From NCBI GenBank assembly GCA_015484985.1, contig WFUL01000234.1:1-6973 (forward strand): DNA of 6,973 nt, read 5' to 3'. Shown one piece after another: positions 1-6,287 of the stretch (position 1 is the first letter of the stretch; each line of letters begins with the position of its first letter). Source of the DNA: Anaerolineales bacterium. GTDB taxonomy: Bacteria > Chloroflexota > Anaerolineae > Anaerolineales > DRMV01. The translations under genes were made by a program, and so were the position numbers. The notes under the pieces are model-generated. The model did no database searches and was not told the DNA's origin. It was given only the letters and a program-made list of their open reading frames with translations.

Positions 1-142
1 AGCGTACCTCATCCAGCGACCACCGCAATTCCCCCCGCTGATACTCGTCAAAAGGGGAGCCGGTTACAGGGCCCACCCGCCCATCTTGGACCCAGCCGTA
101 ACCTTCATAACCATCCGGTGCCCGAAGACGAACCCATCGCAT
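1..142 (-). CDS. Fumarylacetoacetate hydrolase family protein, N-terminal fragment
   Basis: Only the first 47 codons are in the window; the gene continues past the left edge. The reading begins MRWVRLRAPDGYEGYGWVQD and continues through GRVGPVTGSPFDEY to WSLDEVR. This matches the small N-terminal domain (Rv2993c-like, DUF2437) that precedes the catalytic barrel in many FAH-family hydrolases and isomerases acting on 2-keto acid or acylpyruvate substrates. The catalytic metal ligands lie outside the window, so the substrate cannot be named. The ATG (142-140) shares one base with the TGA of the upstream sulfur carrier gene. It has an AGGAGG ribosome binding site (149-154) inside that gene, six bases before the start, so translation is probably coupled. 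Family placement rests on a short domain and is fairly, not fully, secure. Confidence 0.75.
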   Translation of the reverse strand, partial: MRWVRLRAPDGYEGYGWVQDGRVGPVTGSPFDEYQRGELRWSLDEVR

Positions 143-345
143 CACGCGCCTCCTGCCGTCATATGGATGACTTTGACTTCATCCCCATCCTTAAGGGTGA
201 AGGTATCCCAGCGGTCCTGGAGGATGATCTCGCCGTTCACCGAGATAACCAGGCGAGGAAAAGTAAAGTTGAGTTCCCGGAGCAAGTCCCGGATGGTCAT
301 TCCGGGCTTCCATTGAACTTCGAATTTATCGTTGACTCGAATCAT
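142..345 (-). CDS. ThiS/MoaD-family sulfur carrier protein
   Basis: This is a 67-residue beta-grasp protein, the usual size of ThiS. It starts MIRVNDKFEVQWKPGMTIRD, has the conserved VNGEII turn at about residues 40-45 and the KDGDEVKVIHMTAGG tail. Proteins of this family are adenylated and thiocarboxylated on the C-terminal Gly of a Gly-Gly tail. They then donate sulfur for thiazole (ThiS), molybdopterin (MoaD) or other products. The ThiS-like form is favoured by length and the VNGE motif, but no thiG, thiF, moaE or moeB is in view, so no symbol is given. One Ala follows the Gly-Gly before the TGA, which is unusual because a free terminal Gly is needed for activation. The start ATG is preceded by AGGAGG (355-360), nine bases upstream. 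It is the first gene of a unit with the FAH-family gene. Confidence 0.85.
   Translation of the reverse strand: MIRVNDKFEVQWKPGMTIRDLLRELNFTFPRLVISVNGEIILQDRWDTFTLKDGDEVKVIHMTAGGA
149..154 (-). promoter_or_regulatory. Ribosome binding site inside the sulfur carrier's Gly-Gly codons
   Basis: Minus-strand AGGAGG is formed by the last base of the GCA codon, the GGA codon and the first two bases of the GGC codon. It lies six bases before the FAH-family ATG at 142. The terminal Gly-Gly codons of one gene therefore serve as the Shine-Dalgarno of the next. Confidence 0.7.
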
Positions 346-397
346 GCGTCATCACCTCCTCACACACGTTTTGACATGTTTTTATAAGGCACTCCGC

Positions 398-424
398 ATT
401 GTACCGAAGAATGCAGGGAGACAA
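398..424 (-). promoter_or_regulatory. Candidate promoter of the sulfur carrier/FAH-family unit
   Basis: Minus-strand TTGTCT (419-424) and TACAAT (398-403) resemble -35 and -10 elements, but the spacer is only 15 bases. An alternative -10, TTATAA, lies at 382-387. The rest of the 169-base gap at 346-514 shows no gene and no convincing terminator for the gene ending at 515. Confidence 0.35.
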
Positions 425-514
425 CCCCAAAACTCGCGCATCTTTCGACCGGAACTGATCGGGCTCAGGGCCACCTACGCCGACGTCCGCTCGCCGTCTG
501 CCCCTTCGGACGCT

Positions 515-2158
515 TCAGGTAGGCATTACGCGTGCGGCCTTCTCCCGCTCCCACTCCTGACGTTCGGCCTCGTCGGAAAGCACAATTTCCTTCCCTTCCA
601 CGATGCCCTGATAAAGCGCGGCCAGGACAGGGGAGTGTTCAGGGTGAAGGTCCTCCAAGACAAAGGGTTTGAGCAGGACATAACCGGGAATCCCGGGGAA
701 GGGCTCCAGGTAGCGGTCGAAAGGAAGAGAGACTTTGTACAGTTGGTAGTACAGGAACTTCTTGGCACGCAGCACCTGGCCTTCCGCGACCTCCAGATGT
801 TGGGCCCGTAACCAGGCCTCGGCGGTGCGCAGGAAATTGCGCGGGGTATGGGGCAATTTCCCGATGCCATATGGCGTATACCGGGCCCTCCCCCCACACA
901 AAACCCGTTTCCCCAAAAGCACCGCTTCCAGGCCGATGGTGGAATTGTAGACCATGACGAACTTCGCCCGCTGGATGAGCGCATAAGAACTGAGGTACTC
1001 GTGGGCATCCACGAAGACCACGTTGGGAAGCCGGTCCACCCTGCGAGCCTTGACCCAATCCCGTACGCTTTCCCGGGCTGCCTTACCCGGTCGATGTTCG
1101 TCCGGATGAGCTCGAAGCACGAAAAGGGTCTCGGGGTGTTCCCGGATAATCTCCAACACCGTGTCCAACCAGGCAAACATGTGGGGGAATACAACGTTGG
1201 CGTAGACCTGGCTGGTATCAAAGACCACATTGGTGAACACCGGTACCATTTGCTTGAAGCGCCGCAGTCGTTCTTCCCAGGTATCGTCCAGGGGGAGCAT
1301 GCGAGGCCAGAAGCGCACGCCGGCCATGGTAAAGGCCCCTTGGAAGCGTTTTTCTAAATAGGCATGCAGCCGGGCTTCCCGTTCCGGGGTCCATTCGAAG
1401 GTGTGGGGGACTTGAATGGGATAGGCCGGCGCATTCGGGCCATGGGTGAAATAGGCGCTCATGGGACGCAGTCCTGTTTCATGGGTAATGACCGGGATGC
1501 CCCGACGCGAGGCCGTCCAGCAGGCCACGGCTTCTGGATAAAACAGGCCGTTGAAGACCACCACTGTTTGGGGAGCCAGGGAGTCCAGCAGAACACGAAA
1601 ACGCTCCCGCACGCGCCATGCGCTCAACAGAAAACGGCGAAAAAGACGGCGGGTGGGCTCGTCATCGGGAAGGTGGTGCCGACGCAAGGCCCAACGCACG
1701 CTGGGCACCACCAGCGCCCCCAGAGGCACACCGCGATAGGTGAATTGGGTCATGTCCTCCACCGACAGGTCGCGCAAGGACGCGGCCAGGTCGGCATCTT
1801 CCTCGTACACCAGGGTTTCGGTACGGGCATGGGCGTACATCCGCCGAGACCAAGACATGCACAGGGCACAGGGGGGGCTTCCCTCCGGATCCTCGGCCGC
1901 GGCCAGCAGGCAGTGGGAAAGGCCCGCTTGGCAGACGACTTGCACCACGGGAATGCCACTCAGTCGGAGACTCCAGGCGGTGAGGAGCTGGAAGGCCGCG
2001 TTCAGACTCAACCCCCACAGTCGCGTGGAAGCGTTGAAGAAGACCACCGGGGGAAGGTTGGGATTCGGTTTCGCGCGTCGCGCCACTTGGCGGGCCATCG
2101 CCCTCAAGCGCTGACGCAAGCGCAATGCAGCGGTTTTTTGGACCATCCAGGAGGCCAT
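515..2158 (-). CDS. Capsule-polysaccharide-type glycosyltransferase
   Basis: This protein of 547 residues resembles the capsule polysaccharide biosynthesis/KpsS-like GT-B fold. The first half has VVFFNASTRLWGLSLN (38-53), then four cysteines spaced CX6CX13CX2C (76, 83, 97, 100), and VVVFNGLFYPEAVACW (199-214) with ITHETGL (224-230). The second half has PVFTNVVFDT (306-315), LRAHPDE (348-354) and VYNSTIGLEAVLLGKRVLCG (403-422), the usual nucleotide-sugar side of such enzymes. I see no signal peptide or membrane segment, so a cytoplasmic role in building a surface polysaccharide is likely; donor and acceptor are unknown. The frame is open to an ATG at 2251, but that start overlaps rsmD by 47 bases. 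The ATG at 2158 has GGGAGGGG just upstream and is preferred. It is the last gene of the unit, 46 bases after rsmD. The charged C-terminal tail (about 525-547) looks disordered. Confidence 0.75.
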   Translation of the reverse strand: MASWMVQKTAALRLRQRLRAMARQVARRAKPNPNLPPVVFFNASTRLWGLSLNAAFQLLTAWSLRLSGIPVVQVVCQAGLSHCLLAAAEDPEGSPPCALCMSWSRRMYAHARTETLVYEEDADLAASLRDLSVEDMTQFTYRGVPLGALVVPSVRWALRRHHLPDDEPTRRLFRRFLLSAWRVRERFRVLLDSLAPQTVVVFNGLFYPEAVACWTASRRGIPVITHETGLRPMSAYFTHGPNAPAYPIQVPHTFEWTPEREARLHAYLEKRFQGAFTMAGVRFWPRMLPLDDTWEERLRRFKQMVPVFTNVVFDTSQVYANVVFPHMFAWLDTVLEIIREHPETLFVLRAHPDEHRPGKAARESVRDWVKARRVDRLPNVVFVDAHEYLSSYALIQRAKFVMVYNSTIGLEAVLLGKRVLCGGRARYTPYGIGKLPHTPRNFLRTAEAWLRAQHLEVAEGQVLRAKKFLYYQLYKVSLPFDRYLEPFPGIPGYVLLKPFVLEDLHPEHSPVLAALYQGIVEGKEIVLSDEAERQEWEREKAARVMPT

Positions 2159-2204
2159 ACCTGTCCCCTCCCAAGAGTTCACAAAACCCAACACCGAGGC
2201 CGCT

Positions 2205-2774
2205 TTATACCTCGTTCTCCTCTTTGCGCTGGTAGAACACCAGGAGTACACTGCCGTAACGACGCTGGTCGAACTCTTCCAGATGCTTCAAGGGCACCCA
2301 TTCGTACTCATTGGGATGAATCTGAACAATGACCCAACCGTCAGGAGCCAGCCATTCCGGCCTTTCGTCTACCTTGAGCAGTGCCCGCTTCCAAATGCCA
2401 TGATACTGGGGCGGCGCGATGAAGATGTAATCGAAGGCCCGATCCGGATGATCCAACAAAGCGAAGACATCAACCTGAAGTACCTCCGCATTGTCTCCTT
2501 CTTGCAAGCGGGTATGTTCCAGGTTCTTGCGAATCAAACGAATGGCCTTGGGATTCCAGTCGACAAAGCGAACGAACGCAGCCCCTCGACTCAGCGCTTC
2601 CAGGCCCACGCTTCCCGTACCGGCGAAAAGGTCCAGCCAGGTTGAACCCAGGACGTCTGGCCCCAGAATGTTGAACAGGGCCATCTTCGCCTTATCGGTG
2701 ATGGGCCGGATTTCGTCCCCTGGAAGGGAGAAGATCTTTCGTCCTTTCGCTTTGCCCGAAATAATGCGGGGCAT
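2205..2774 (-). CDS. rsmD: 16S rRNA (guanine966-N2)-methyltransferase RsmD
   Basis: The protein is 189 residues, the normal size for RsmD, which transfers a methyl group from S-adenosylmethionine to N2 of G966 in 16S rRNA during 30S assembly. It opens MPRIISGKAKGRKI and continues RPITDKAKMALFNILG (23-38), the RsmD signature region. Motif I is LDLFAGTGSVGLEALSRGA (47-65), the SAM-binding loop. FVDWNP (70-75) holds the acidic residue for the ribose. Motif IV, normally DPPY or DPPF, reads APPQY (120-124), so the first Asp is Ala. All other family marks are present, so the change looks like a lineage variant, not decay. The start has GGGAGG six bases upstream and lies one base after the stop of the URO-D-like gene. 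In many bacteria rsmD sits beside coaD; here it does not. Confidence 0.92.
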   Translation of the reverse strand: MPRIISGKAKGRKIFSLPGDEIRPITDKAKMALFNILGPDVLGSTWLDLFAGTGSVGLEALSRGAAFVRFVDWNPKAIRLIRKNLEHTRLQEGDNAEVLQVDVFALLDHPDRAFDYIFIAPPQYHGIWKRALLKVDERPEWLAPDGWVIVQIHPNEYEWVPLKHLEEFDQRRYGSVLLVFYQRKEENEV

Positions 2775-2775
2775 A

Positions 2776-3780
2776 TCACGCCTCCCGGGAAAAGGTTTCC
2801 ACGACCTCGCGTGCAGCCCTCAGGTTGCCTTCGGGTGTCGTCAGGGCCAAGACGCATCCCGTGCCCAGAATCCATCGCCGCCCTTGCGTTTGCCGAAAGG
2901 CTTCCCGGGCCTCCTCCTGCACTTGCTGCGGTGTTCCGAAAAGCAGCGTTTCGCGTCGTAACCCTCCACACACCATCCCTGGAACCTGCTCTAAAGCGGC
3001 CGCCAGCGTTGGAGAGGTCTCCCGGTCATGCCAGTGCCAGATGTCCACGGGGTAGTGAGTAAAAAGGTGGAACATGATGTCCTGACCATGAAGGTGAAGC
3101 ATCAAAAGCCAGAAGCGCTCTCGGGCGAACTGAAGTAGGGTCAGGTCGAAAGGCTGTCCAAAGCGGCGGTATTCATCCTCGTTGAGCCAGGCGTATTGGG
3201 CATGTTGGATGGCATAGAAAATGCCTGCTACCGGAAGAGAAGACAGGGCTTCCAGATAGGCCAGTGTGGCCTCGGTAATACGGGAGAGGCCTTCCAGCAA
3301 GGCTTGAGGATAACGGCGTATGTGCACCAACAGCGCCTCTTCACCCACCAAGTACTTGGCTTGAATCAGAGGGCTGAAGATGGTCTGTAGCACGGGCACT
3401 TCAGTCCCCAAGGCCTGAGTGATGAAATCCAAAGCCTCCAGGGTCATCCCTAAAGCCCCTTTCCGGGGATGCGGGGTAGTAAGACGCGTCCAGTCTTCCG
3501 GATATTGAATGGGACGTTGGACGATGAAACGCCGTCCCCAGATATCCCCCCGCCACTCGTCCTGAAGCTCCCAGGCAAGGAGAGGATAGCTGGCCGTGGG
3601 ACTGACCTTCAACAAGTCCCACCCATACGCACGAAAAAAGCGAACATGGCTTTCGGCCAAATCCCGCGCGCGCTGGTCATCCACAGGAAAATGGCGCCAC
3701 AAGGCCACTGGAGGACGGTCCACCTCCTCCCGACGCAACAAGCGTTCCATGCGCTCGCGGGGCGTCAGGGATGCGGGCAT
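2776..3780 (-). CDS. URO-D superfamily protein, not HemE
   Basis: This 334-residue protein belongs to the uroporphyrinogen decarboxylase/methylcobamide:CoM methyltransferase superfamily. It begins SLTPRERMERLLRREEVDRP (4-23), typical of the methyltransferase-like branch, and ends GTGCVLALTTPEGNLRAARE (306-325), the family's C-terminal Cys loop. True HemE has PVWxMRQAGR near the N-terminus; here the place reads PPVALWRHFP (23-32), so heme synthesis is unlikely. The methyltransferases bind zinc through HxC plus a late Cys. Here the first part is HLHG (229-232), with His instead of Cys, followed by WHWHDRET (248-255); C309 could supply the late ligand. Substrate is unknown. The frame extends to 3855, but ATG 3780 has AGGAGG seven bases upstream and matches family starts. 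It is the first gene of the unit with rsmD, one base apart. Confidence 0.8.
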   Translation of the reverse strand: MPASLTPRERMERLLRREEVDRPPVALWRHFPVDDQRARDLAESHVRFFRAYGWDLLKVSPTASYPLLAWELQDEWRGDIWGRRFIVQRPIQYPEDWTRLTTPHPRKGALGMTLEALDFITQALGTEVPVLQTIFSPLIQAKYLVGEEALLVHIRRYPQALLEGLSRITEATLAYLEALSSLPVAGIFYAIQHAQYAWLNEDEYRRFGQPFDLTLLQFARERFWLLMLHLHGQDIMFHLFTHYPVDIWHWHDRETSPTLAAALEQVPGMVCGGLRRETLLFGTPQQVQEEAREAFRQTQGRRWILGTGCVLALTTPEGNLRAAREVVETFSREA

Positions 3781-3813
3781 CAAGGACCTCCTCAGGATGG
3801 ATTTGCAGTGCCC

Positions 3814-3822
3814 ATCATACCA
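3814..3822 (-). promoter_or_regulatory. Extended -10 promoter of the URO-D-like/rsmD/glycosyltransferase unit
   Basis: Minus-strand TGGTATGAT fits the extended -10 pattern TGnTATAAT with one mismatch. There is no good -35, as is common for extended -10 promoters. Transcription would begin near 3807, giving a leader of under 30 bases before the ATG at 3780. It lies just downstream of the flp terminator, so the unit probably has its own promoter. Confidence 0.5.
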
Positions 3823-3850
3823 AAAGGAAGGACCCATCGACTTTAAACCA

Positions 3851-3880
3851 AACAACCCCGGCGCCCAGGCCGGGGTTGTT
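3851..3880 (-). terminator. Hairpin terminator after the Flp pilin gene
   Basis: A perfect 12-base-pair stem (3851-3862 with 3869-3880, minus strand AACAACCCCGGC/GCCGGGGTTGTT) closes a six-base loop. On the minus strand it is followed by TGGTTTAAAG, a short, imperfect U-rich tract. It starts 21 bases past the flp stop and before the next promoter. Confidence 0.7.
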
Positions 3881-3900
3881 GGTGAGCACCCATGCAGTTC

Positions 3901-4044
3901 TTAGATGTTGCTCACGATGTTGCTGAACACATTGCCCACCGTGGGGCCCAACACGATCAAAATCGCGATGACGACAATGGCCACCAAGACGAGAATCAAC
4001 GCATATTCTACCAAACCTTGAGCCTTGCGCGGTGCGAACAACAT
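3901..4044 (-). CDS. Flp-type (type IVb) pilin
   Basis: This small gene encodes 47 residues: a short basic leader MLFAPRKA, then QGLVEYALILVLVAIVVI (9-26) and a hydrophobic run to about residue 33, ending GPTVGNVFSNIVSNI. This is the Flp/Fap pilin pattern: the leader is cut by a prepilin peptidase, Glu sits at mature position 5 followed by Tyr, and the hydrophobic helix packs into Tad-type pili. Counting back from E13, cleavage would fall after Ala8, where Gly is usual; Gly10 is two residues further on. The ATG has AAGGAGGTGA just upstream. A near-consensus promoter and a terminator flank the gene, so it is likely transcribed alone and possibly strongly. No tad assembly genes are in view. An overlapping minus-strand frame over 3815-4075 is a shadow. 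Confidence 0.9.
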   Translation of the reverse strand: MLFAPRKAQGLVEYALILVLVAIVVIAILIVLGPTVGNVFSNIVSNI

Positions 4045-4080
4045 GGCTCACCTCCTTACTGAAGAGAATTAGCACTTTTC

Positions 4081-4109
4081 ATTATTGGGGACGCGATTCC
4101 GTTTGTCAA
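4081..4109 (-). promoter_or_regulatory. Sigma-70-type promoter of the Flp pilin gene
   Basis: Minus-strand TTGACA (4104-4109) is a perfect -35, and AATAAT (4081-4086) is a -10 with one mismatch. The spacer is exactly 17 bases. Transcription would start near 4074, about 30 bases before the pilin ATG. It is the best promoter in the window. Confidence 0.8.
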
Positions 4110-4165
4110 GGCCTCTGAGGTGGAAATTTTGAATAGAAAGATGAGGATTTGATGATTGTCATATT

Positions 4166-5095
4166 TTAGAATACCTTTTGAGCGCGGGCAGTGACCATCT
4201 CAAGCAGGGTTTCGTTCATTGGAGCATGCAGCCCCACCTGGCGAGCATATCGGACCACTGCGCCGCACAGGGCATCGATTTCCGTCGGTGCGCCTCGCTC
4301 CAAATCTTGAAGCATGGAATTTCGATTGGCTGCGGCCCGGTCCAGAACTTCCAGCACTTTACCCCACGGGTCCTCAAAAGGCAGCGAAATGCCCAGGGCC
4401 TCTACAACCCGTAAGACTTCCTCTACCGCGCGACGCATGAACAACAAAGCTGCAGGGTCCTCTCGCAATGCGCCGTTAGGCACACCCAGTAAGGCACCAA
4501 AGGGATTAATGGCCACATTGATGAGCAATTTCCCCCATAGGACGGAACGCACATCCTCGACCTCTTGTACAGGAAAGCCGGCATAGGCCAGAGCATCCAA
4601 CAACGGCTTGACCCGGGGGTGCTGTCCCACAATCACCTCACCCGGACCCGCGGCCATGACCCGACCGGGTTCCATCAGGATGGCTCCTGCCGTGGTTACA
4701 CCGATGGCCACCCGTTCCCGACCCAGGGCGGTCTGAAAACGCTCCTGGGGACCGATGCCATTGAGCAGGGTGAGGGCTACTCCATCCGGGGCCAGGGTGG
4801 GCTGCAATCGAGCGATGGCGTCTTCCGTCTGCCAAGCTTTGACCAGAATGAGGGCAAACCGATGGGGCGGAACCTCCTCTGGCTGCGTGGTGGCCCGAAC
4901 GGGAAAGCGCTGTTCACGGCCGTCCAGCTCGACCAGGCGGAGGCCTTGCCGACGCAGAGCTTCAACACCTTCACGCCATCGTCCTAAAAAGGTCACCGGA
5001 TGACCTCGCGCGGCCAAACGGCCCCCGAAAAGCCCGGCCATGGCCCCGGTGCCAATCACCAACACGGGAAAGGGTTCCCTCTTCTGTGCCATCAT
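4166..5095 (-). CDS. panE: 2-dehydropantoate 2-reductase (ketopantoate reductase)
   Basis: The enzyme reduces ketopantoate to pantoate with NADPH, the second step of pantothenate synthesis, in the cytoplasm. The protein is 309 residues, normal for PanE. The N-terminal Rossmann fold shows VLVIGTGAMAGLFGGRLA (11-28). Further marks are LVKAWQTEDA (84-93), LLNGIG (110-115, Asn112 like Asn98 in E. coli), WGKLLINVAINP (187-198, Lys189 like catalytic Lys176) and NSMLQDLERGAPTEIDALCG (259-278, Glu272 like Glu256). The frame opens at 5131, but the ATG at 5095 gives an ATGA four-base overlap with the panB stop, with GGAG about eight bases upstream; the next ATG, 5092, is also possible. It is second in a panB-panE unit. 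I see no terminator after it; the pilin gene downstream has its own promoter. Confidence 0.93.
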   Translation of the reverse strand: MMAQKREPFPVLVIGTGAMAGLFGGRLAARGHPVTFLGRWREGVEALRRQGLRLVELDGREQRFPVRATTQPEEVPPHRFALILVKAWQTEDAIARLQPTLAPDGVALTLLNGIGPQERFQTALGRERVAIGVTTAGAILMEPGRVMAAGPGEVIVGQHPRVKPLLDALAYAGFPVQEVEDVRSVLWGKLLINVAINPFGALLGVPNGALREDPAALLFMRRAVEEVLRVVEALGISLPFEDPWGKVLEVLDRAAANRNSMLQDLERGAPTEIDALCGAVVRYARQVGLHAPMNETLLEMVTARAQKVF

Positions 5096-5952
5096 CCCTC
5101 CCTCTCCACCATATCCAGAAAGGCTCTCCACTCCTCTTCATCCATGAAGGTGGAATGTTCCTCCCCGGGAAAACGATGGGATTCCACGTCCTCTCGGTAC
5201 CGCTTCAGGGCCTCCCGAATCACGCTGCCCACCTCGGCGTAGCGCTTGACGAAACGGGGCTGAAACTCCTCAAACATGCCGACGGTGTCGTGGAAGACCA
5301 GCACCTGCCCATCACAGTGCGGTCCGGCTCCAATGCCAATGGTGGGAACCTGTAGCCGTTCGGAAATGTATTTGGCCACCTGGGCTGGCACCATCTCCAA
5401 TACCAGGGCAAAGACCCCCGCCTTTTCCAAAGCCAGTGCGTCCTCCACCAACCTCTTGGCCGCGACAGCAGTGCGTCCCTGCACCCGAAAGCCCCCCAGT
5501 TGGTGGATTTTTTGAGGAGTCAGACCTAAATGACCCATCACCGGAATCCCCGCGTCCACCAGGGCGCGCACCGTGTTCACCTGCTCTCGTCCGCCTTCCA
5601 GCTTCACCGCGTCCATACCCGCCTCTTGCAAAAATCGACCCGCGTTGCGCACAGCCTCTTCCACCGACACCTGATAAGACATAAAGGGCATGTCGCCCAC
5701 CAGCAACGCCCGTTGCGCTCCCCGAGCCACGGCTTTGCAATGATGCAACATAACCTCCATGGTCACCGGCAGCGTATTGGGATAACCTAGGACCACCATA
5801 CCCAGCGAGTCACCCACCAGAATAACGTCAATCCCTGCCTCATCCACCCATTTGGCCGTGGGGTAATCGTACGCGGTCATCATCGTAATCGGCTGACCCT
5901 TGCGCTTTTTCGCCTGGAGGGTGCGAATGGTGACCTTCTTCCTCTCTGCCAT
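5092..5952 (-). CDS. panB: 3-methyl-2-oxobutanoate hydroxymethyltransferase
   Basis: PanB moves a hydroxymethyl group from 5,10-methylenetetrahydrofolate to 2-ketoisovalerate, giving ketopantoate, the substrate of the PanE made next. The protein is 286 residues, slightly longer than the roughly 264 of E. coli, mostly through its C-terminal tail. All active-site blocks are present: TMMTAYDYPTA (23-33), VGDSLG (46-51, Mg ligand Asp48), VGDMPF (85-90, Asp87), VKLEGG (116-121), MGHLGLTPQ (139-147), LEMVP (185-189, catalytic base Glu186) and IGIGAGPHCDGQVLV (205-219). The ATG at 5952 has AAGGAGGAG just upstream. It is the first gene of the unit and diverges from lipA across a 645-base gap. panC and panD are not in the window. 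Confidence 0.96.
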   Translation of the reverse strand: MAERKKVTIRTLQAKKRKGQPITMMTAYDYPTAKWVDEAGIDVILVGDSLGMVVLGYPNTLPVTMEVMLHHCKAVARGAQRALLVGDMPFMSYQVSVEEAVRNAGRFLQEAGMDAVKLEGGREQVNTVRALVDAGIPVMGHLGLTPQKIHQLGGFRVQGRTAVAAKRLVEDALALEKAGVFALVLEMVPAQVAKYISERLQVPTIGIGAGPHCDGQVLVFHDTVGMFEEFQPRFVKRYAEVGSVIREALKRYREDVESHRFPGEEHSTFMDEEEWRAFLDMVEREG

Positions 5953-5995
5953 GGATCTCCTCCTTTGCCAACCGCAAAATCAAGATGGGTACAAC

Positions 5996-6035
5996 CCGAG
6001 CATCTCGCTCGGAGAACCAGACACGATGGTCGTGT
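5996..6035 (-). promoter_or_regulatory. Two tandem hairpins in the panB leader
   Basis: In the presumed 5' leader of panB, two perfect six-base-pair hairpins lie back to back. One is CCGAGC/GCTCGG with a five-base loop (5996-6012). The other is ACACGA/TCGTGT with a three-base loop (6021-6035). Neither is followed by a U tract, so they are not terminators. They could be operator half-sites or an RNA structure in the leader. I do not recognise a known riboswitch. Confidence 0.3.
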
Positions 6036-6089
6036 AAATCCGTGAGGGACTGGCGTCAGATCTTTTCGTGTATGGAACGTGGTAAACCG

Positions 6090-6095
6090 ATTATA
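6090..6095 (-). promoter_or_regulatory. Candidate -10 element for panB-panE
   Basis: Minus-strand TATAAT is a perfect -10 hexamer, but I see no matching -35 at 16-18 bases. If used, transcription would begin near 6083 and leave a leader of about 130 bases before the panB ATG, containing the two tandem hairpins. Confidence 0.4.
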
Positions 6096-6214
6096 CGTGA
6101 GTTTGGGTTCACTTTCGTTCTCCGTCCTGACGAGACTGTTTCAGTTTAGTAGACGCGATATTTGATCCCGGGGGGTTCGGACCTGTGCCGTTCTCCCGTC
6201 TCCGGCGTGAAGGG

Positions 6215-6287
6215 ATGCCCTGAGCTTTCACCGTTGGCCGAGATTTTTGGTGGGTACACCAAGTCTGTTACTCCCAGGCGAGGGCAT
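6215..6287. other. Candidate folded segment in the lipA/panB gap
   Basis: A seven-base perfect stem, ATGCCCT (6215-6221) with AGGGCAT (6281-6287), encloses an inner hairpin TTGGTG-GGTA-CACCAA (6247-6262), itself flanked by AGA and TCT that can pair. The nested arrangement suggests RNA structure, but it matches no riboswitch, 6S, SRP, tmRNA or RNase P consensus that I know. The strand is undetermined, and chance is possible. Confidence 0.25.

Noticed and set aside
363..382. Adjacent near-identical ten-base repeats CACACGTTTT and GACATGTTTT
   Set aside because: They match in eight of ten bases and sit between the candidate promoter and the ribosome binding site, so an operator was considered, but two short copies are too little evidence.
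484..512. Inverted repeat CGTCCG/CGGACG just after the glycosyltransferase stop
   Set aside because: The loop is 17 bases and there is no U tract, so it is not a credible intrinsic terminator.
332..811. Plus-strand open frame of 159 codons
   Set aside because: It overlaps the 3' end of the glycosyltransferase gene in antisense, has no recognisable domain and no convincing ribosome binding site.
1364..2332. Long plus-strand open frame of 322 codons
   Set aside because: It lies antisense to the glycosyltransferase gene, has low-complexity His/Gly/Arg-rich content and shows no family motif; it is a shadow of GC-rich coding sequence.
2776..3780. Identification as HemE
   Set aside because: The HemE signature PVWxMRQAGR is absent and the HLHG and GTGC motifs point to the methyltransferase-like branch of the superfamily.
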